Origin: Pseudomonas frederiksbergensis
Lineage (GTDB): Bacteria; Pseudomonadota; Gammaproteobacteria; Pseudomonadales; Pseudomonadaceae
Assembly: GCF_017114915.1 (NCBI RefSeq)
Contig: NZ_JAAUOE010000027.1
Location: forward strand, 20,973-71,722
Direction of reading: 5' to 3'
DNA: 50,750 bases
How positions within the stretch are numbered: position 1 is the stretch's first letter; each line of letters starts with the position of its first letter. The translations under genes were made by a program, and so were the position numbers. Shown piece after piece: positions 34,739-42,942 of this stretch. The notes beneath the pieces were generated by a model that had not been told where the DNA came from, did not search any database, and saw nothing but the letters and a program-made list of their open reading frames with translations.

Positions 34739-35691
34739 TGATCGATGTCGTTGTGACCCGCAAGCGTCGCGAAGCCGAAGGCATCTACAGCTTTGAACTG
34801 GCCCCGGTCGAGGGTTCCATGCTGCCTGCGTTCAGTGCCGGCGCGCATATCGACGTGCACCTGCCCAATGGCCTGGTGCGCCAGTACTCGCTGTGCAATC
34901 ACCCGGAAGAACGCCACCGTTACCTGCTGGGCGTGTTGCTCGACCCGGCGTCTCGTGGCGGTTCGCAGGCCATGCACGAACACGTGCACGAAGGCAGCCG
35001 GCTGCGGATCAGCGAGCCACGCAACCTGTTCCCGTTGGAGCATGGGGCGGGGTACAGCGTGCTGTTCGCTGGCGGTATCGGTATTACGCCGATCCTCTGC
35101 ATGGCCGAGCGGCTGGCGCGGACCGGCGTGCCTTTCGAGCTGCACTACTGTGGTCGTTCGGCCGGGCGCATGGCCTTTATCGAGTACATCCGCCAATCGC
35201 CGTTCGCCCATCGCGTGCACGTTCATGTGGACGATGGCGAGCAATCCCAGCGCCTCGACAGCGCTCGGGTTTTGGCCGCGCCGGCCAGTGACCGTCACCT
35301 GTACGTCTGTGGCCCTAATGGCTTCATGGAGCACGTGCTTGGCACTGCGCGTGAGCAGGGTTGGGCCGAGGCGCAACTGCACCGTGAATACTTTACCGCC
35401 GCCGCGGTCCCGGCGGGTGAGTCGGGCGGGTTCGAGGTGCAGTTGGCCAGCACCGGCCAATGTTTCCAGGTGCCCGCCGCGCTCAGCGTTGCCCAGGTGC
35501 TGCTGGAGGCGGGGATCGACATTCCCTTGTCCTGCGAGCAGGGCATCTGTGGCACCTGCATCACGCGCGTGCTGGAGGGCGAACCGGAGCATCGCGACAT
35601 GTTCTTGACCGATGCCGAGCGAGCCCGCAACGACCAGTTCACGCCTTGCTGCTCGCGTGCCCGGAGTGCCCGACTGGTGCTCGATCTTTAA
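34738..35691 (+). CDS. Oxygenase reductase, VanB-like
   Basis: 317 residues. N-terminal flavin domain (RQYSLCNHPEERHRYLLGVL), NAD-binding domain (FAGGIGITPILCMAERL, YVCGPNGFM) and a C-terminal plant-type [2Fe-2S] domain with Cys266, Cys271, Cys274 (CEQGICGTC) and Cys304. Phthalate dioxygenase reductase family; hands NAD(P)H electrons to the oxygenase encoded just upstream, whose stop overlaps this ATG. Confidence 0.9.
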   Translation: MIDVVVTRKRREAEGIYSFELAPVEGSMLPAFSAGAHIDVHLPNGLVRQYSLCNHPEERHRYLLGVLLDPASRGGSQAMHEHVHEGSRLRISEPRNLFPLEHGAGYSVLFAGGIGITPILCMAERLARTGVPFELHYCGRSAGRMAFIEYIRQSPFAHRVHVHVDDGEQSQRLDSARVLAAPASDRHLYVCGPNGFMEHVLGTAREQGWAEAQLHREYFTAAAVPAGESGGFEVQLASTGQCFQVPAALSVAQVLLEAGIDIPLSCEQGICGTCITRVLEGEPEHRDMFLTDAERARNDQFTPCCSRARSARLVLDL

Positions 35692-35753
35692 GATTTTTTC
35701 ATGAATCCACCTTACCCGCTGCCGCGTTTCGCCAACTGATTGAGGAGTCGAAC

Positions 35754-36326
35754 ATGCAACAACTTCCGGGTTTCAAACGTGTAGTCACCGGGCACGATGC
35801 CCAGGGCCGGGCGGCGGTCGCGCTCAGCGGCCCGACGCCGAACAGTTTCCCGCTCAAGGCCGTACCTGGCACGGTCTTCCATGAGATCTGGAACAGCGGC
35901 GCCAGCCCGGCCTTACTGGACAACGGCGATGACCCCACCAGCAAACCGCTTCAATTGAGCCCGGCACCGCTGGGCAGTGTCATTCGCGTGGTGGATATTC
36001 CGCCTGACAGCGTGCAGAACCAGGTCAGTGCCGAGGATGCGGCGGCGGCCTTCGCCGAAATTGGCCAGGCCCATGCCGGCACCGGACAGGCTGATTCCAA
36101 GCACAAGCTGATGCACCGCACCGAAACGCTCGATTACGGCGTGGTCACGGAGGGCGAAGTCTGGCTGGTGCTCGATGGCGAGGAAGTGCATCTCAAACGC
36201 GGTGACATCGTCGTGCAGCGCGGCACCAATCACGCCTGGAGCAATCGCACCGAACAGATGGCGCGCATGCTCTTCGTCCTGCTCGATGGCCGCTTCGCGC
36301 CTGAGCTGCAAGGAGAACAGGCATGA
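35754..36326 (+). CDS. Cupin-domain protein
   Basis: 190 residues. One cupin barrel in the C-terminal half: HRTETLDYGVVTEGEVWLVLDGEE (motif 1, with weakened metal ligands) and GDIVVQRGTNHAWSNR (motif 2 with His). The N-terminal 100 residues resemble other cupins of aromatic pathways that begin ...FKRVVTGHDAQGRA. GAGGAG lies 6 bases before ATG 35754. Overlaps the next gene by ATGA. Could be a ring-product isomerase or decarboxylase or a small dioxygenase; no safe assignment. Confidence 0.8.
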   Translation: MQQLPGFKRVVTGHDAQGRAAVALSGPTPNSFPLKAVPGTVFHEIWNSGASPALLDNGDDPTSKPLQLSPAPLGSVIRVVDIPPDSVQNQVSAEDAAAAFAEIGQAHAGTGQADSKHKLMHRTETLDYGVVTEGEVWLVLDGEEVHLKRGDIVVQRGTNHAWSNRTEQMARMLFVLLDGRFAPELQGEQA

Positions 36327-37315
36327 AGCTCAGTACCCTCAAGAATCACAGCCGCGACGGTCGCTTGTTGGTCGTGTCACGCGATCTGGCCTGGGCGGTT
36401 GATGCCAGCGATATTGCCCAGACGCTGCAGGATGCCATCGAGCGTTGGTCCAGCGTCGAGACCGCTTTGCGCTCGCGCTATGACGCCTTGAATGAAGGCA
36501 CGCTGGCAGGTGCCTTTGCCTTTGACCCGCAGCAGGCCGCCGCACCGTTGCCACGCGCCTGGCAGTGGCTGGACGCATCGTCCTTTCTCAGTCATGGCGA
36601 GCGGATGCAGAAGGCTTTTGCGCTGGATCCGATCGAAGGTGTTGAACACACGCCGCTGATGTATCAGGGCTGTGGCGATGACTTCCTGGGCGCCCACGAT
36701 GACATCGTGCTGCCCAGTGAAACCCATGGTATCGATTTTGAAGGTGAATTCGCGGTGTTGGTCGATGAAGTCCCCATGGGCTGCTCGGCGCAAGACGCTG
36801 TCGACCATATTCGGCTCATTGTGCAAGTCAACGATGTCAGCTTGCGTGCGCTCGCCCCCCGTGAAATGAAGACCGGCTTCGGTTTCATCCAGGCCAAACC
36901 CTCATCGAGTTTCGCCCCAGTGGCGATCACCCCCGACGAGTTGGGCGAGGCCTGGTGCGACGCACGTGTGCACTTGCCGCTGAAGGTCGAATGGAATGGC
37001 AAGTGGTTCGGTCATGCCCATGGCGGCGCCATGCATTTCGGCTTTCATCAATTGATCGCCCATGCGGCCTTGACCCGCCGCCTCAGGGCAGGCTGCGTGA
37101 TCGGTTCGGGCACGATTTCCAATGCCGACCCCAGCGTTGGCGCTGCCTGCATCGCTGAACGTCGTGCCGTTGAGATGATCGAGCAAGGTGCGCCACAGAC
37201 CTCCTTCATGCGTTTTGGCGACCGCGTGCGCATGGAGGTCTTCGATCGGCAGGGGCAATCGGTATTCGGAGCGATTGACCAGCGTGTCGTGAGTGGAGAC
37301 CGCTCATGCGCGTGA
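36323..37315 (+). CDS. Fumarylacetoacetate hydrolase-family protein
   Basis: 330 residues. FAH C-terminal catalytic fold with acidic metal ligands in DFEGEFAVLVDEV, QVNDVSLRALAPREMKTGFGFIQAKPSSSFAPVA and the HFGFHQLIAHAAL...GSGTISN block. Members hydrolyse C-C bonds of beta-diketo acids or hydrate/decarboxylate 2-oxo acids after ring cleavage. ATG overlaps the cupin stop by 4 bp, and the 3' end overlaps the next gene by 10 bp: tight coupling. Expected to act on the ring-opened product. Confidence 0.85.
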   Translation: MKLSTLKNHSRDGRLLVVSRDLAWAVDASDIAQTLQDAIERWSSVETALRSRYDALNEGTLAGAFAFDPQQAAAPLPRAWQWLDASSFLSHGERMQKAFALDPIEGVEHTPLMYQGCGDDFLGAHDDIVLPSETHGIDFEGEFAVLVDEVPMGCSAQDAVDHIRLIVQVNDVSLRALAPREMKTGFGFIQAKPSSSFAPVAITPDELGEAWCDARVHLPLKVEWNGKWFGHAHGGAMHFGFHQLIAHAALTRRLRAGCVIGSGTISNADPSVGAACIAERRAVEMIEQGAPQTSFMRFGDRVRMEVFDRQGQSVFGAIDQRVVSGDRSCA

Positions 37316-38313
37316 TGATTACCGGTGCCAATGGTTTTGTCGGGCGGGCACTGGCGCAGCGTTTGCTCGATACGAATCGATTGCGAGGCCAGCCGATCAG
37401 CGCATTGATCCTGCTGGATAAAGAACTGACGGGTTTTGCCGACGACAAGCGCCTGCGTCGTCATTACGGCAGCGTCACCGATGCCGCGTTGCTGCGGCGC
37501 GCCCTGGCTGATGGCATTGATGTGGTTTTCCATTTGGTGAGCATCCCCGGTGGTGCGGCCGAAGAGCAATATTCGCTGGGTTATCAGGTCAACCTGTTGG
37601 CAAGCCTGGAGTTGCTTGATCAGTTGCGCGAGCAGCCCAGTCGACCGGTGCTGGTGTATGCCAGCAGCGTAGCGGTGTATGGCGGCGACCTGCCGGCGCG
37701 CATGGATGAGCGTGCCGTGCCGAACCCGCAGTTGAGCTACGGTGCGCACAAGGCGATGGTGGAGATGGCGCTCAACGACCTTGCCCGCCGAGGCGATGTG
37801 GACGGTCGTGCCGTGCGCTTGCCCGGCATTGTCGCCCGTCCACGTGAACCCAATGGCCTGCGTTCGGCGTTCATGAGTGACATGCTGCATGCCTTTGCCC
37901 AGGGCGAGCCGTATTGCTGTCCGGTATCGCCCCAGGCACAGGCATGGTGGATGTCGGTCAGTTGTTGCGTGGATAACCTGTTACGGGCCGCCGAGTTGCA
38001 GGTCGGCGAGCTTGGCGCGTCACGGGTCTGGCAACTGCCGCTGTTGCACCTGTCCATTGCCCAGGTCATCGATGCCCTGGCCATTGCCTACGGCCAGGAA
38101 CGCCGCGCGCTGATCAGCTTTGCGCCGGATGCCCGCCTGCAAGCGCTGTTCGGCAGTTTCCCAGCGATGAAAACCCCGCTGGCCCGCGCCCTTGGCTTTC
38201 GCCATGACGGCTCGGCAGCCGCCTTGATACGCCATAGTTTGAAACCTGCTGCCGCGCCGCGCCGTGCGCGTGGACGGGTGGCGCTTGGAGTGAGCGAAAA
38301 TGCAATCGACTAA
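37306..38313 (+). CDS. NAD-dependent epimerase/dehydrogenase (DenD-like)
   Basis: 335 residues. Extended SDR: ITGANGFVGRALAQRL (NAD-binding GxxGxxG), DVVFHLVSIPGG, VYASSVAVYGG and the catalytic SYGAHKAM (Tyr-x3-Lys). The sequence layout is that of D-erythronate dehydrogenase DenD and relatives, which oxidise a 2-hydroxy group of small acids. The start codon ATG 37306 lies inside the FAH gene end. Substrate in this pathway unknown. Confidence 0.82.
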   Translation: MRVMITGANGFVGRALAQRLLDTNRLRGQPISALILLDKELTGFADDKRLRRHYGSVTDAALLRRALADGIDVVFHLVSIPGGAAEEQYSLGYQVNLLASLELLDQLREQPSRPVLVYASSVAVYGGDLPARMDERAVPNPQLSYGAHKAMVEMALNDLARRGDVDGRAVRLPGIVARPREPNGLRSAFMSDMLHAFAQGEPYCCPVSPQAQAWWMSVSCCVDNLLRAAELQVGELGASRVWQLPLLHLSIAQVIDALAIAYGQERRALISFAPDARLQALFGSFPAMKTPLARALGFRHDGSAAALIRHSLKPAAAPRRARGRVALGVSENAID

Positions 38314-39085
38314 ACGCCGTCTGGTGGACCTGTCCGTTACCCTGGACAACAACCCCTACACCGATCCGCCGCCATTGCTGCCGAAAATCGACTACATGGA
38401 CCACCAGCAAGGCTGGCCGGAGATGGCCGCGATGTTTCCCGGCCTGTCCAAGGCGCAACTGCCCGGCGACGAATCCTGGGCGGCTGAGCGCTTGCAGATC
38501 ACCACACACAGCGGTACGCACATGGACGCCCCTTGGCACTACGCCTCGACCACGGACGGTGGCAAGCCGGCGTTTGGCATCGACGAGCTGCCGCTGGACT
38601 GGTGCCTGCAACCCGGCGTGAAGCTGGATTTTCGTCATCTACCGGATGGCCATGTGGTCAGCGCCGCCGAAGTGCAAGCTGAGCTGGAACGCATCGACCA
38701 CGTGCTACGGCCGCTGGACATTGTCCTGGTCAACACCCGTGCCGGTGCGTTGTTTGGCCAGCCGGGCTATCTGGATGCCGGGGTCGGCATCGGCCGCGAG
38801 GCCACGTTGTATTTGCTCGAACGCGGTGTGCGCGTGGTTGGTACCGATGCCTGGAGCTGGGATGCGCCGTTCAAGTACACGCGCGAACGCTTCGCCGCCA
38901 CGGGCGACGCCTCGATCATCTGGGAAGGGCACAAGGCCGGACGTGACATCGGCTACGGCCAGATGGAGAAACTGGCCAACCTGGAATGCCTGCCGGCCCA
39001 TGGTTTCCAGGTGTCCTGTTTCCCCTACAAGATCAGGCACGCCTCGGCCGGTTTCGTCCGCGCCGTAGCGATTTTCGAGGAATGA
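38300..39085 (+). CDS. Cyclase-family (kynurenine formamidase-like) hydrolase
   Basis: 261 residues. Metal-binding core ITTHSGTHMDAPWHY (HxGTHxDxPxH), the ARAGA-type VNTRAG block, and GTDAWSWDAP. The family includes kynurenine formamidase, isatin hydrolase and polyketide-related hydrolases that open or close small rings or lactones with Mn/Zn. Overlaps the preceding gene by 14 bp and the next by ATGA. Could open a lactone or dihydrochromone-like intermediate; inference. Confidence 0.85.
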   Translation: MQSTKRRLVDLSVTLDNNPYTDPPPLLPKIDYMDHQQGWPEMAAMFPGLSKAQLPGDESWAAERLQITTHSGTHMDAPWHYASTTDGGKPAFGIDELPLDWCLQPGVKLDFRHLPDGHVVSAAEVQAELERIDHVLRPLDIVLVNTRAGALFGQPGYLDAGVGIGREATLYLLERGVRVVGTDAWSWDAPFKYTRERFAATGDASIIWEGHKAGRDIGYGQMEKLANLECLPAHGFQVSCFPYKIRHASAGFVRAVAIFEE

Positions 39086-39765
39086 GCGTGCCGGCGGCCG
39101 GTGGGGAAAAACGCGGTAGCCTTTCCCAGGGGCTCGAGGCGCTGCTGTCCGGGCACATTCTTGAGGGGCGACTGCGTGGCGGTGAAAAGCTGCCCACCGA
39201 GTCGGCCCTCATGCGTGAGCATAGGGTCAGCAGAGCCGTGGTGCGCGAGGCCATGTCGCGTCTACAGGCTGCTGGAATGGTTGAGACACGTCATGGCATC
39301 GGTACGTTTGTGCGGGGTAGCGCCCTGTCGCTGGGAGCCTTCATCGACCCGGCGACCATCGGCATCATCACTGATTCGCTGGCGATCATGGAGTTTCGGA
39401 TCGGTCTTGAGGTAGAAGCCGCCGGGCTCGCCGCCCAGCGACGTACCCCGGATCAGCTGGGTGAGTTGAGGGCGCTTCTCGATCAGCTTGGACAGGCTGC
39501 AATCAGCGTCAATGATCGGGCAGCGCTGGACTTTCAGTTCCATTTGAACATTGTGCGGGCGACAGGTCATCACTACATCGTCAACACACTGCTCAACCTG
39601 GGCGAGGTCATCATCCCGCGCAGCCGACTGGATTCTGCGCGTCTGTTTCACGATGAACCTTTGCATTACGAACAGCGCATGCAAAGCGAGCACGAGCAGA
39701 TTTATCAGGCGATCTTCAATCAGGACGTTGAATGCGCGCGCTGCTATGCGCCTTCATCTTCATGA
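39082..39765 (+). CDS. GntR/FCD regulator, frameshifted near its end
   Basis: 227 residues as read. Winged HTH (ESALMREHRVSRAVVREAMSRLQAAGMVETRHGIGTFV) and an FCD effector domain (EFRIGLEVEAAGLAAQR, FHLNIVRATGHHYIVNTL). The frame stops at 39765 in an unlikely tail CARCYAPSSS. One base later, the frame continues RAAMRLHLHDSREYLHQARQELMT, the normal FCD ending, stopping at 39811 in ATGA overlap with the next gene. So a one-base insertion near 39735 has altered the last helix. It may still fold, or the effector response may be damaged. Regulates probably the 35.7-39 kb enzymes or the 40.8-44.4 kb ones. Confidence 0.8.
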   Translation: MSVPAAGGEKRGSLSQGLEALLSGHILEGRLRGGEKLPTESALMREHRVSRAVVREAMSRLQAAGMVETRHGIGTFVRGSALSLGAFIDPATIGIITDSLAIMEFRIGLEVEAAGLAAQRRTPDQLGELRALLDQLGQAAISVNDRAALDFQFHLNIVRATGHHYIVNTLLNLGEVIIPRSRLDSARLFHDEPLHYEQRMQSEHEQIYQAIFNQDVECARCYAPSSS

Positions 39766-39807
39766 CAGTCGCGAGTATCTCCATCAAGCCCGACAAGAGC
39801 TGATGAC

Positions 39808-40770
39808 ATGACGAATAACAAAGACATTCAGAGTGCACCTGTGCCTGGTACAGCCTCGCCGTATCCTGCCACTGCGCTAACGATCATCGATCCTCGCTGG
39901 ACCTTGTTCGTACGTGTCGTGGCGGCTGGAAGTCTCAGCAAAGCCGCCGTACTGCTGGATATGCCGCAGTCCATGGTAAGTCGCAATATTGCCTTGCTCG
40001 AGTCGCAATGTGGCGAGCGCCTGTTTCATCGCACCGGGCGTGGAGTAGTCCTGACCGAATTTGGAGAGCAACTGCTGCCTTGCATATCGGATCTTCTTAC
40101 GGACGCTGAAAGCCTTGCCGATGACATTCGCAACCTACGTGGAAAACCGGTGGGCGAGGTGGTCGTGGGTATGTTGCCTTCTGCGGTGCGTCGGTTTGCG
40201 GGGACGCTTTTTTCTGCGGTGCGCGCGCAGATGCCAGGGGTGAGATTGCACCTGATCGAGGGCGCGAGCGCTCAACTCGAAGAGCAGTTGCACGATGGTC
40301 GCCTGGATATGGCGCTGGTGCTGCGCGAGAGCGAGGCAAGCATTGGGCAAGCCCACCTGCTGGCCAGGCTACCGTTGCATCTGGTGGGGCCCGCCGTCGA
40401 TCCTCTGTTCGGCAATCGAGATATTGCGTTAAAAAATCTATCGGGGTTGCCATTGGTCGTGCCTGGGCGACCGCATCTGCTGAGGGCCAGGCTCGATCAT
40501 CTGGCCGCCGAGCATTGCGTGGAGTTGAGCGTTGCCGTCGAAGCTGACTCCGTCCAACTCCAGTACGAAGTCGTGGCGGCCGGTGGCGGCTATGCGATTG
40601 CTTCTGTGCTACCAGGCTCACTGGATCAACGGCTGATGTCATCGCGCATCGTCGAGCCGCCGCTTCTCGAGCGCTTCGTCGTGCTGGTCGAGTCGCCCCG
40701 TCGCCCCTTGACCCGTGCCTCCCGTGAAGTGCGACGGTTGATCTGCTGTCTGGCCATGCCATCGATTTGA
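39808..40770 (+). CDS. LysR-type transcriptional regulator
   Basis: 320 residues. HTH SLSKAAVLLDMPQSMVSRNIALLES lies after an unusual 28-residue N-terminal extension, then a LysR substrate domain (GEVVVGMLPSAVRRFAG, GRLDMALVL, GLPLVVPGRPHLLR). Unlike the regulator at 21558 it is not NodD-like. It overlaps the end of the gntR reading frame and is followed after 100 bp by the cyclodeaminase-family gene, so it may control the 40.87-44.41 kb operon. Confidence 0.88.
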   Translation: MTNNKDIQSAPVPGTASPYPATALTIIDPRWTLFVRVVAAGSLSKAAVLLDMPQSMVSRNIALLESQCGERLFHRTGRGVVLTEFGEQLLPCISDLLTDAESLADDIRNLRGKPVGEVVVGMLPSAVRRFAGTLFSAVRAQMPGVRLHLIEGASAQLEEQLHDGRLDMALVLRESEASIGQAHLLARLPLHLVGPAVDPLFGNRDIALKNLSGLPLVVPGRPHLLRARLDHLAAEHCVELSVAVEADSVQLQYEVVAAGGGYAIASVLPGSLDQRLMSSRIVEPPLLERFVVLVESPRRPLTRASREVRRLICCLAMPSI

Positions 40771-40870
40771 GCGATATCTGCTTTCGATCCCCAGCAGTAT
40801 TCGGTGGGAGGGCGCGCCTCGTAGGGTGTCAGTCAATCAATGATCGATACCTGATTGCGAGGTTAGCGCT

Positions 40871-41881
40871 ATGCATCACGCCCAAGAATCCCAAGTCATT
40901 GCCCCGACGCTTTTTCTCAGCGACGCCGATGTTGTCTCGCTCGCCGATTGGAGCACCGCCGTTGCCGCGCTCGCCGAGGCATACGCACGCCCTGCATCGG
41001 ATGCCATGGTGCCGCCTCGCTCCATGGCCCGGGGCGATGGTATCTGGCTGCGCAGTTTGACCGCTGTCCCTCCGGCTGGCGGCCATATGGGCTGCAAGTT
41101 GATCGCGGCTTCCATGCGGGCGCGCTGCGCCAGCTACCTGATCGCATTGTTCAACCAGCAAACCATGGCGCTCAGCGCCCTGATCGATGGCAATCGGGTG
41201 ACGGGTTTACGCACCGCGGCAACCGCTGCGCTGGCAGTCGATTTGCTAGCGCCCAAGCGCGCGCTGCGGGTGGGTGTGATTGGCTCGGGGTTTGAGGCCC
41301 ATGGTGCGTTGGACTGCCTCAAATCTGTGCGCGATGTGGCCCATGTCCGGGTATTCAGTCCAACGCCTGCGAGCCGCGAGCGATTTGCCGAAAGCTTCAG
41401 GCCGGGGCTGGATATCCAAGCGGTGAACACTGCGCAAGAAGCCGTGCAGGACTGCGATGTCGTGATTTGCGCCGCACGCAGTCGTGACGAGTCCCCCGTG
41501 CTGCAAGGGGCGTGGCTTTCTGCAGGCACTACGGTCGTGTCATTGGGGTCCACCTTGCCTGAGCAACGGGAGGTTGACCCGGCCACGATGGATCGAGCCG
41601 TCTGCATCGTCGCCGATATGCCGCAAGAGGTGCTTCACGATACGGGGGACGCCATTGCTGCGATCAGTGCCGGTGTTTATGTCGCCGACAAATTGGTCGC
41701 GCTGTCGGACCTGGTGGCGGGTCGTGTCAACCCGCGCCAAAACGCGAGCGACATCGTCCTCTACAAATCGGTGGGCTCGGCGCTGCAGGATGTCGTCATC
41801 GCACAAGCGCTGTACGAGCGCGCCAGGCAACAAGGCCTCGGTATCGAGTTGCCCGCCAGCATTGTCCCTGTCTCGAAATAA
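40871..41881 (+). CDS. Ornithine cyclodeaminase/mu-crystallin family protein
   Basis: 336 residues. NAD-binding VGVIGSGFEAHGALDCL (about 134-150), the substrate loop MGCKLIAASM and ALIDGNRVTGLRTAATAALA, and DIVLYKSVGSALQDV near the C-terminus, all hallmarks of the family. Members are cyclodeaminases, imine/ketimine reductases or amino-acid dehydrogenases. AGG-TTAGCGCT precedes the ATG. First gene of an operon with the DapA-family and aldehyde dehydrogenase genes. Its role in an aromatic pathway is unclear; possibly reduction of a keto or imino group. Confidence 0.82.
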   Translation: MHHAQESQVIAPTLFLSDADVVSLADWSTAVAALAEAYARPASDAMVPPRSMARGDGIWLRSLTAVPPAGGHMGCKLIAASMRARCASYLIALFNQQTMALSALIDGNRVTGLRTAATAALAVDLLAPKRALRVGVIGSGFEAHGALDCLKSVRDVAHVRVFSPTPASRERFAESFRPGLDIQAVNTAQEAVQDCDVVICAARSRDESPVLQGAWLSAGTTVVSLGSTLPEQREVDPATMDRAVCIVADMPQEVLHDTGDAIAAISAGVYVADKLVALSDLVAGRVNPRQNASDIVLYKSVGSALQDVVIAQALYERARQQGLGIELPASIVPVSK

Positions 41882-41909
41882 CCCCTCCACTGTCCGAAGG
41901 AAAATCATC

Positions 41910-42926
41910 ATGGCTACTTACAAGAAAGCGGATGCCCGTGCCTGGGCGCGGGAAAACCTGGTGGGCTGCTCGGCTGTCACCATCCCAAGTTTCAGTGCCG
42001 ATCTGAAGCGTCTCAATGAGCGTGGCGTACGCCATGACATCGAACATACGGTTGGCCTGGGCTACAGCAGCACGTTGCTGTGCAGCGAGCTGGCAATCTC
42101 TGCTCAGGAAAACGCGCAATTCACCGCTTGGGCGCGTGAGTCGGGGAAAGACCTGATCCTGTTCTTTCACGCAGCCTTTGGCACGCTTGCCGAGAATATC
42201 GAGGCGGTGAAGCTCGCCGAGAATGCCGGTGCGGACATCGTTCTGCTGTCCTACCCGCCGCAGTTCTGGCCGACCAGCGAGCAGGAAATTTACGACTACA
42301 CCAAGGCATTCTGCGACGCGACGGACCTTGCCGTCATGCTGTTCCCGATTCCGCTCTGGGGCTTTGAACGCGTGCATCCGGCGGGTATGTCGTTGGAATT
42401 GGTTCGTCGGCTGTTGGCCGATTGTCCGAACATCGCGGCCATCAAGTCGGAGCAGGGGTTTCCGCTGCCGGCGGGTATTTGCGAAATGTATTACCACTTC
42501 CGTGATCAGGTGGTGATCAGTTGCCCGATCGAAGCTGATGCGATCCCCTTGATGAGCCTGATGAAGCTGCAGTTCTCCGGTACCAGCAACACGGCCTGGA
42601 TGAGCGACTACTACCCGAAAGCTTTCGAACTGGCCCGCACGGGTCGCTTCGAAGAGGCAATGGAACTTTATTGGAAGGTCAATCCGGCTCGCAGTGCCAA
42701 CGGCGCCGCCGCTCAAACCTATGCCGGCGGTACTGGGGTGCTCAATCGCACGATGTGGAAATACCAGGACTGGCTCGCCGGTTTCAACGGCGGCCCATTG
42801 CGTGCCCCGGCGATGCGCGTGCCGGATCGTCTCATGAAGTCCCTGCGTCAAGGGTTGGTTGCAGCGGGGCTGCCGGTGACTGCGGATCCTGACAGCGCCT
42901 TCATGATCGGGCGTCACCCTTGCTGA
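41910..42926 (+). CDS. DapA/NanA-family lyase (aldolase)
   Basis: 338 residues. TIM-barrel class I aldolase family: SAVTIPSFSADLKRLNERG at the start, DIVLLSYPPQFWPTSEQEIYDYTKAF, and the Schiff-base Lys in IAAIKSEQG. The family includes hydratase-aldolases such as NahE and PhdJ that split benzylidenepyruvates to an aromatic aldehyde and pyruvate. Followed 16 bp later by an aldehyde dehydrogenase, the expected partner. ATG 41910 has GAAGGAAAA before it; longer readings upstream overlap the previous gene and are not supported. Likely a retro-aldol step on a ring-cleavage side chain. Confidence 0.82.
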   Translation: MATYKKADARAWARENLVGCSAVTIPSFSADLKRLNERGVRHDIEHTVGLGYSSTLLCSELAISAQENAQFTAWARESGKDLILFFHAAFGTLAENIEAVKLAENAGADIVLLSYPPQFWPTSEQEIYDYTKAFCDATDLAVMLFPIPLWGFERVHPAGMSLELVRRLLADCPNIAAIKSEQGFPLPAGICEMYYHFRDQVVISCPIEADAIPLMSLMKLQFSGTSNTAWMSDYYPKAFELARTGRFEEAMELYWKVNPARSANGAAAQTYAGGTGVLNRTMWKYQDWLAGFNGGPLRAPAMRVPDRLMKSLRQGLVAAGLPVTADPDSAFMIGRHPC

Positions 42927-42942
42927 TGATGAGGATTGCACA

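Noticed and set aside
40770..40870. A fifth nod-box-type site before the cyclodeaminase-family gene
   Set aside because: ATC and GAT triplets occur but at wrong spacings (for example N7), so the pattern does not hold.
41484..41909. A long 5' extension of the DapA-family gene over the cyclodeaminase-family gene
   Set aside because: The extension is low-complexity Arg/Ser sequence out of frame with a well-supported gene; ATG 41910 has its own ribosome site and starts the family alignment.
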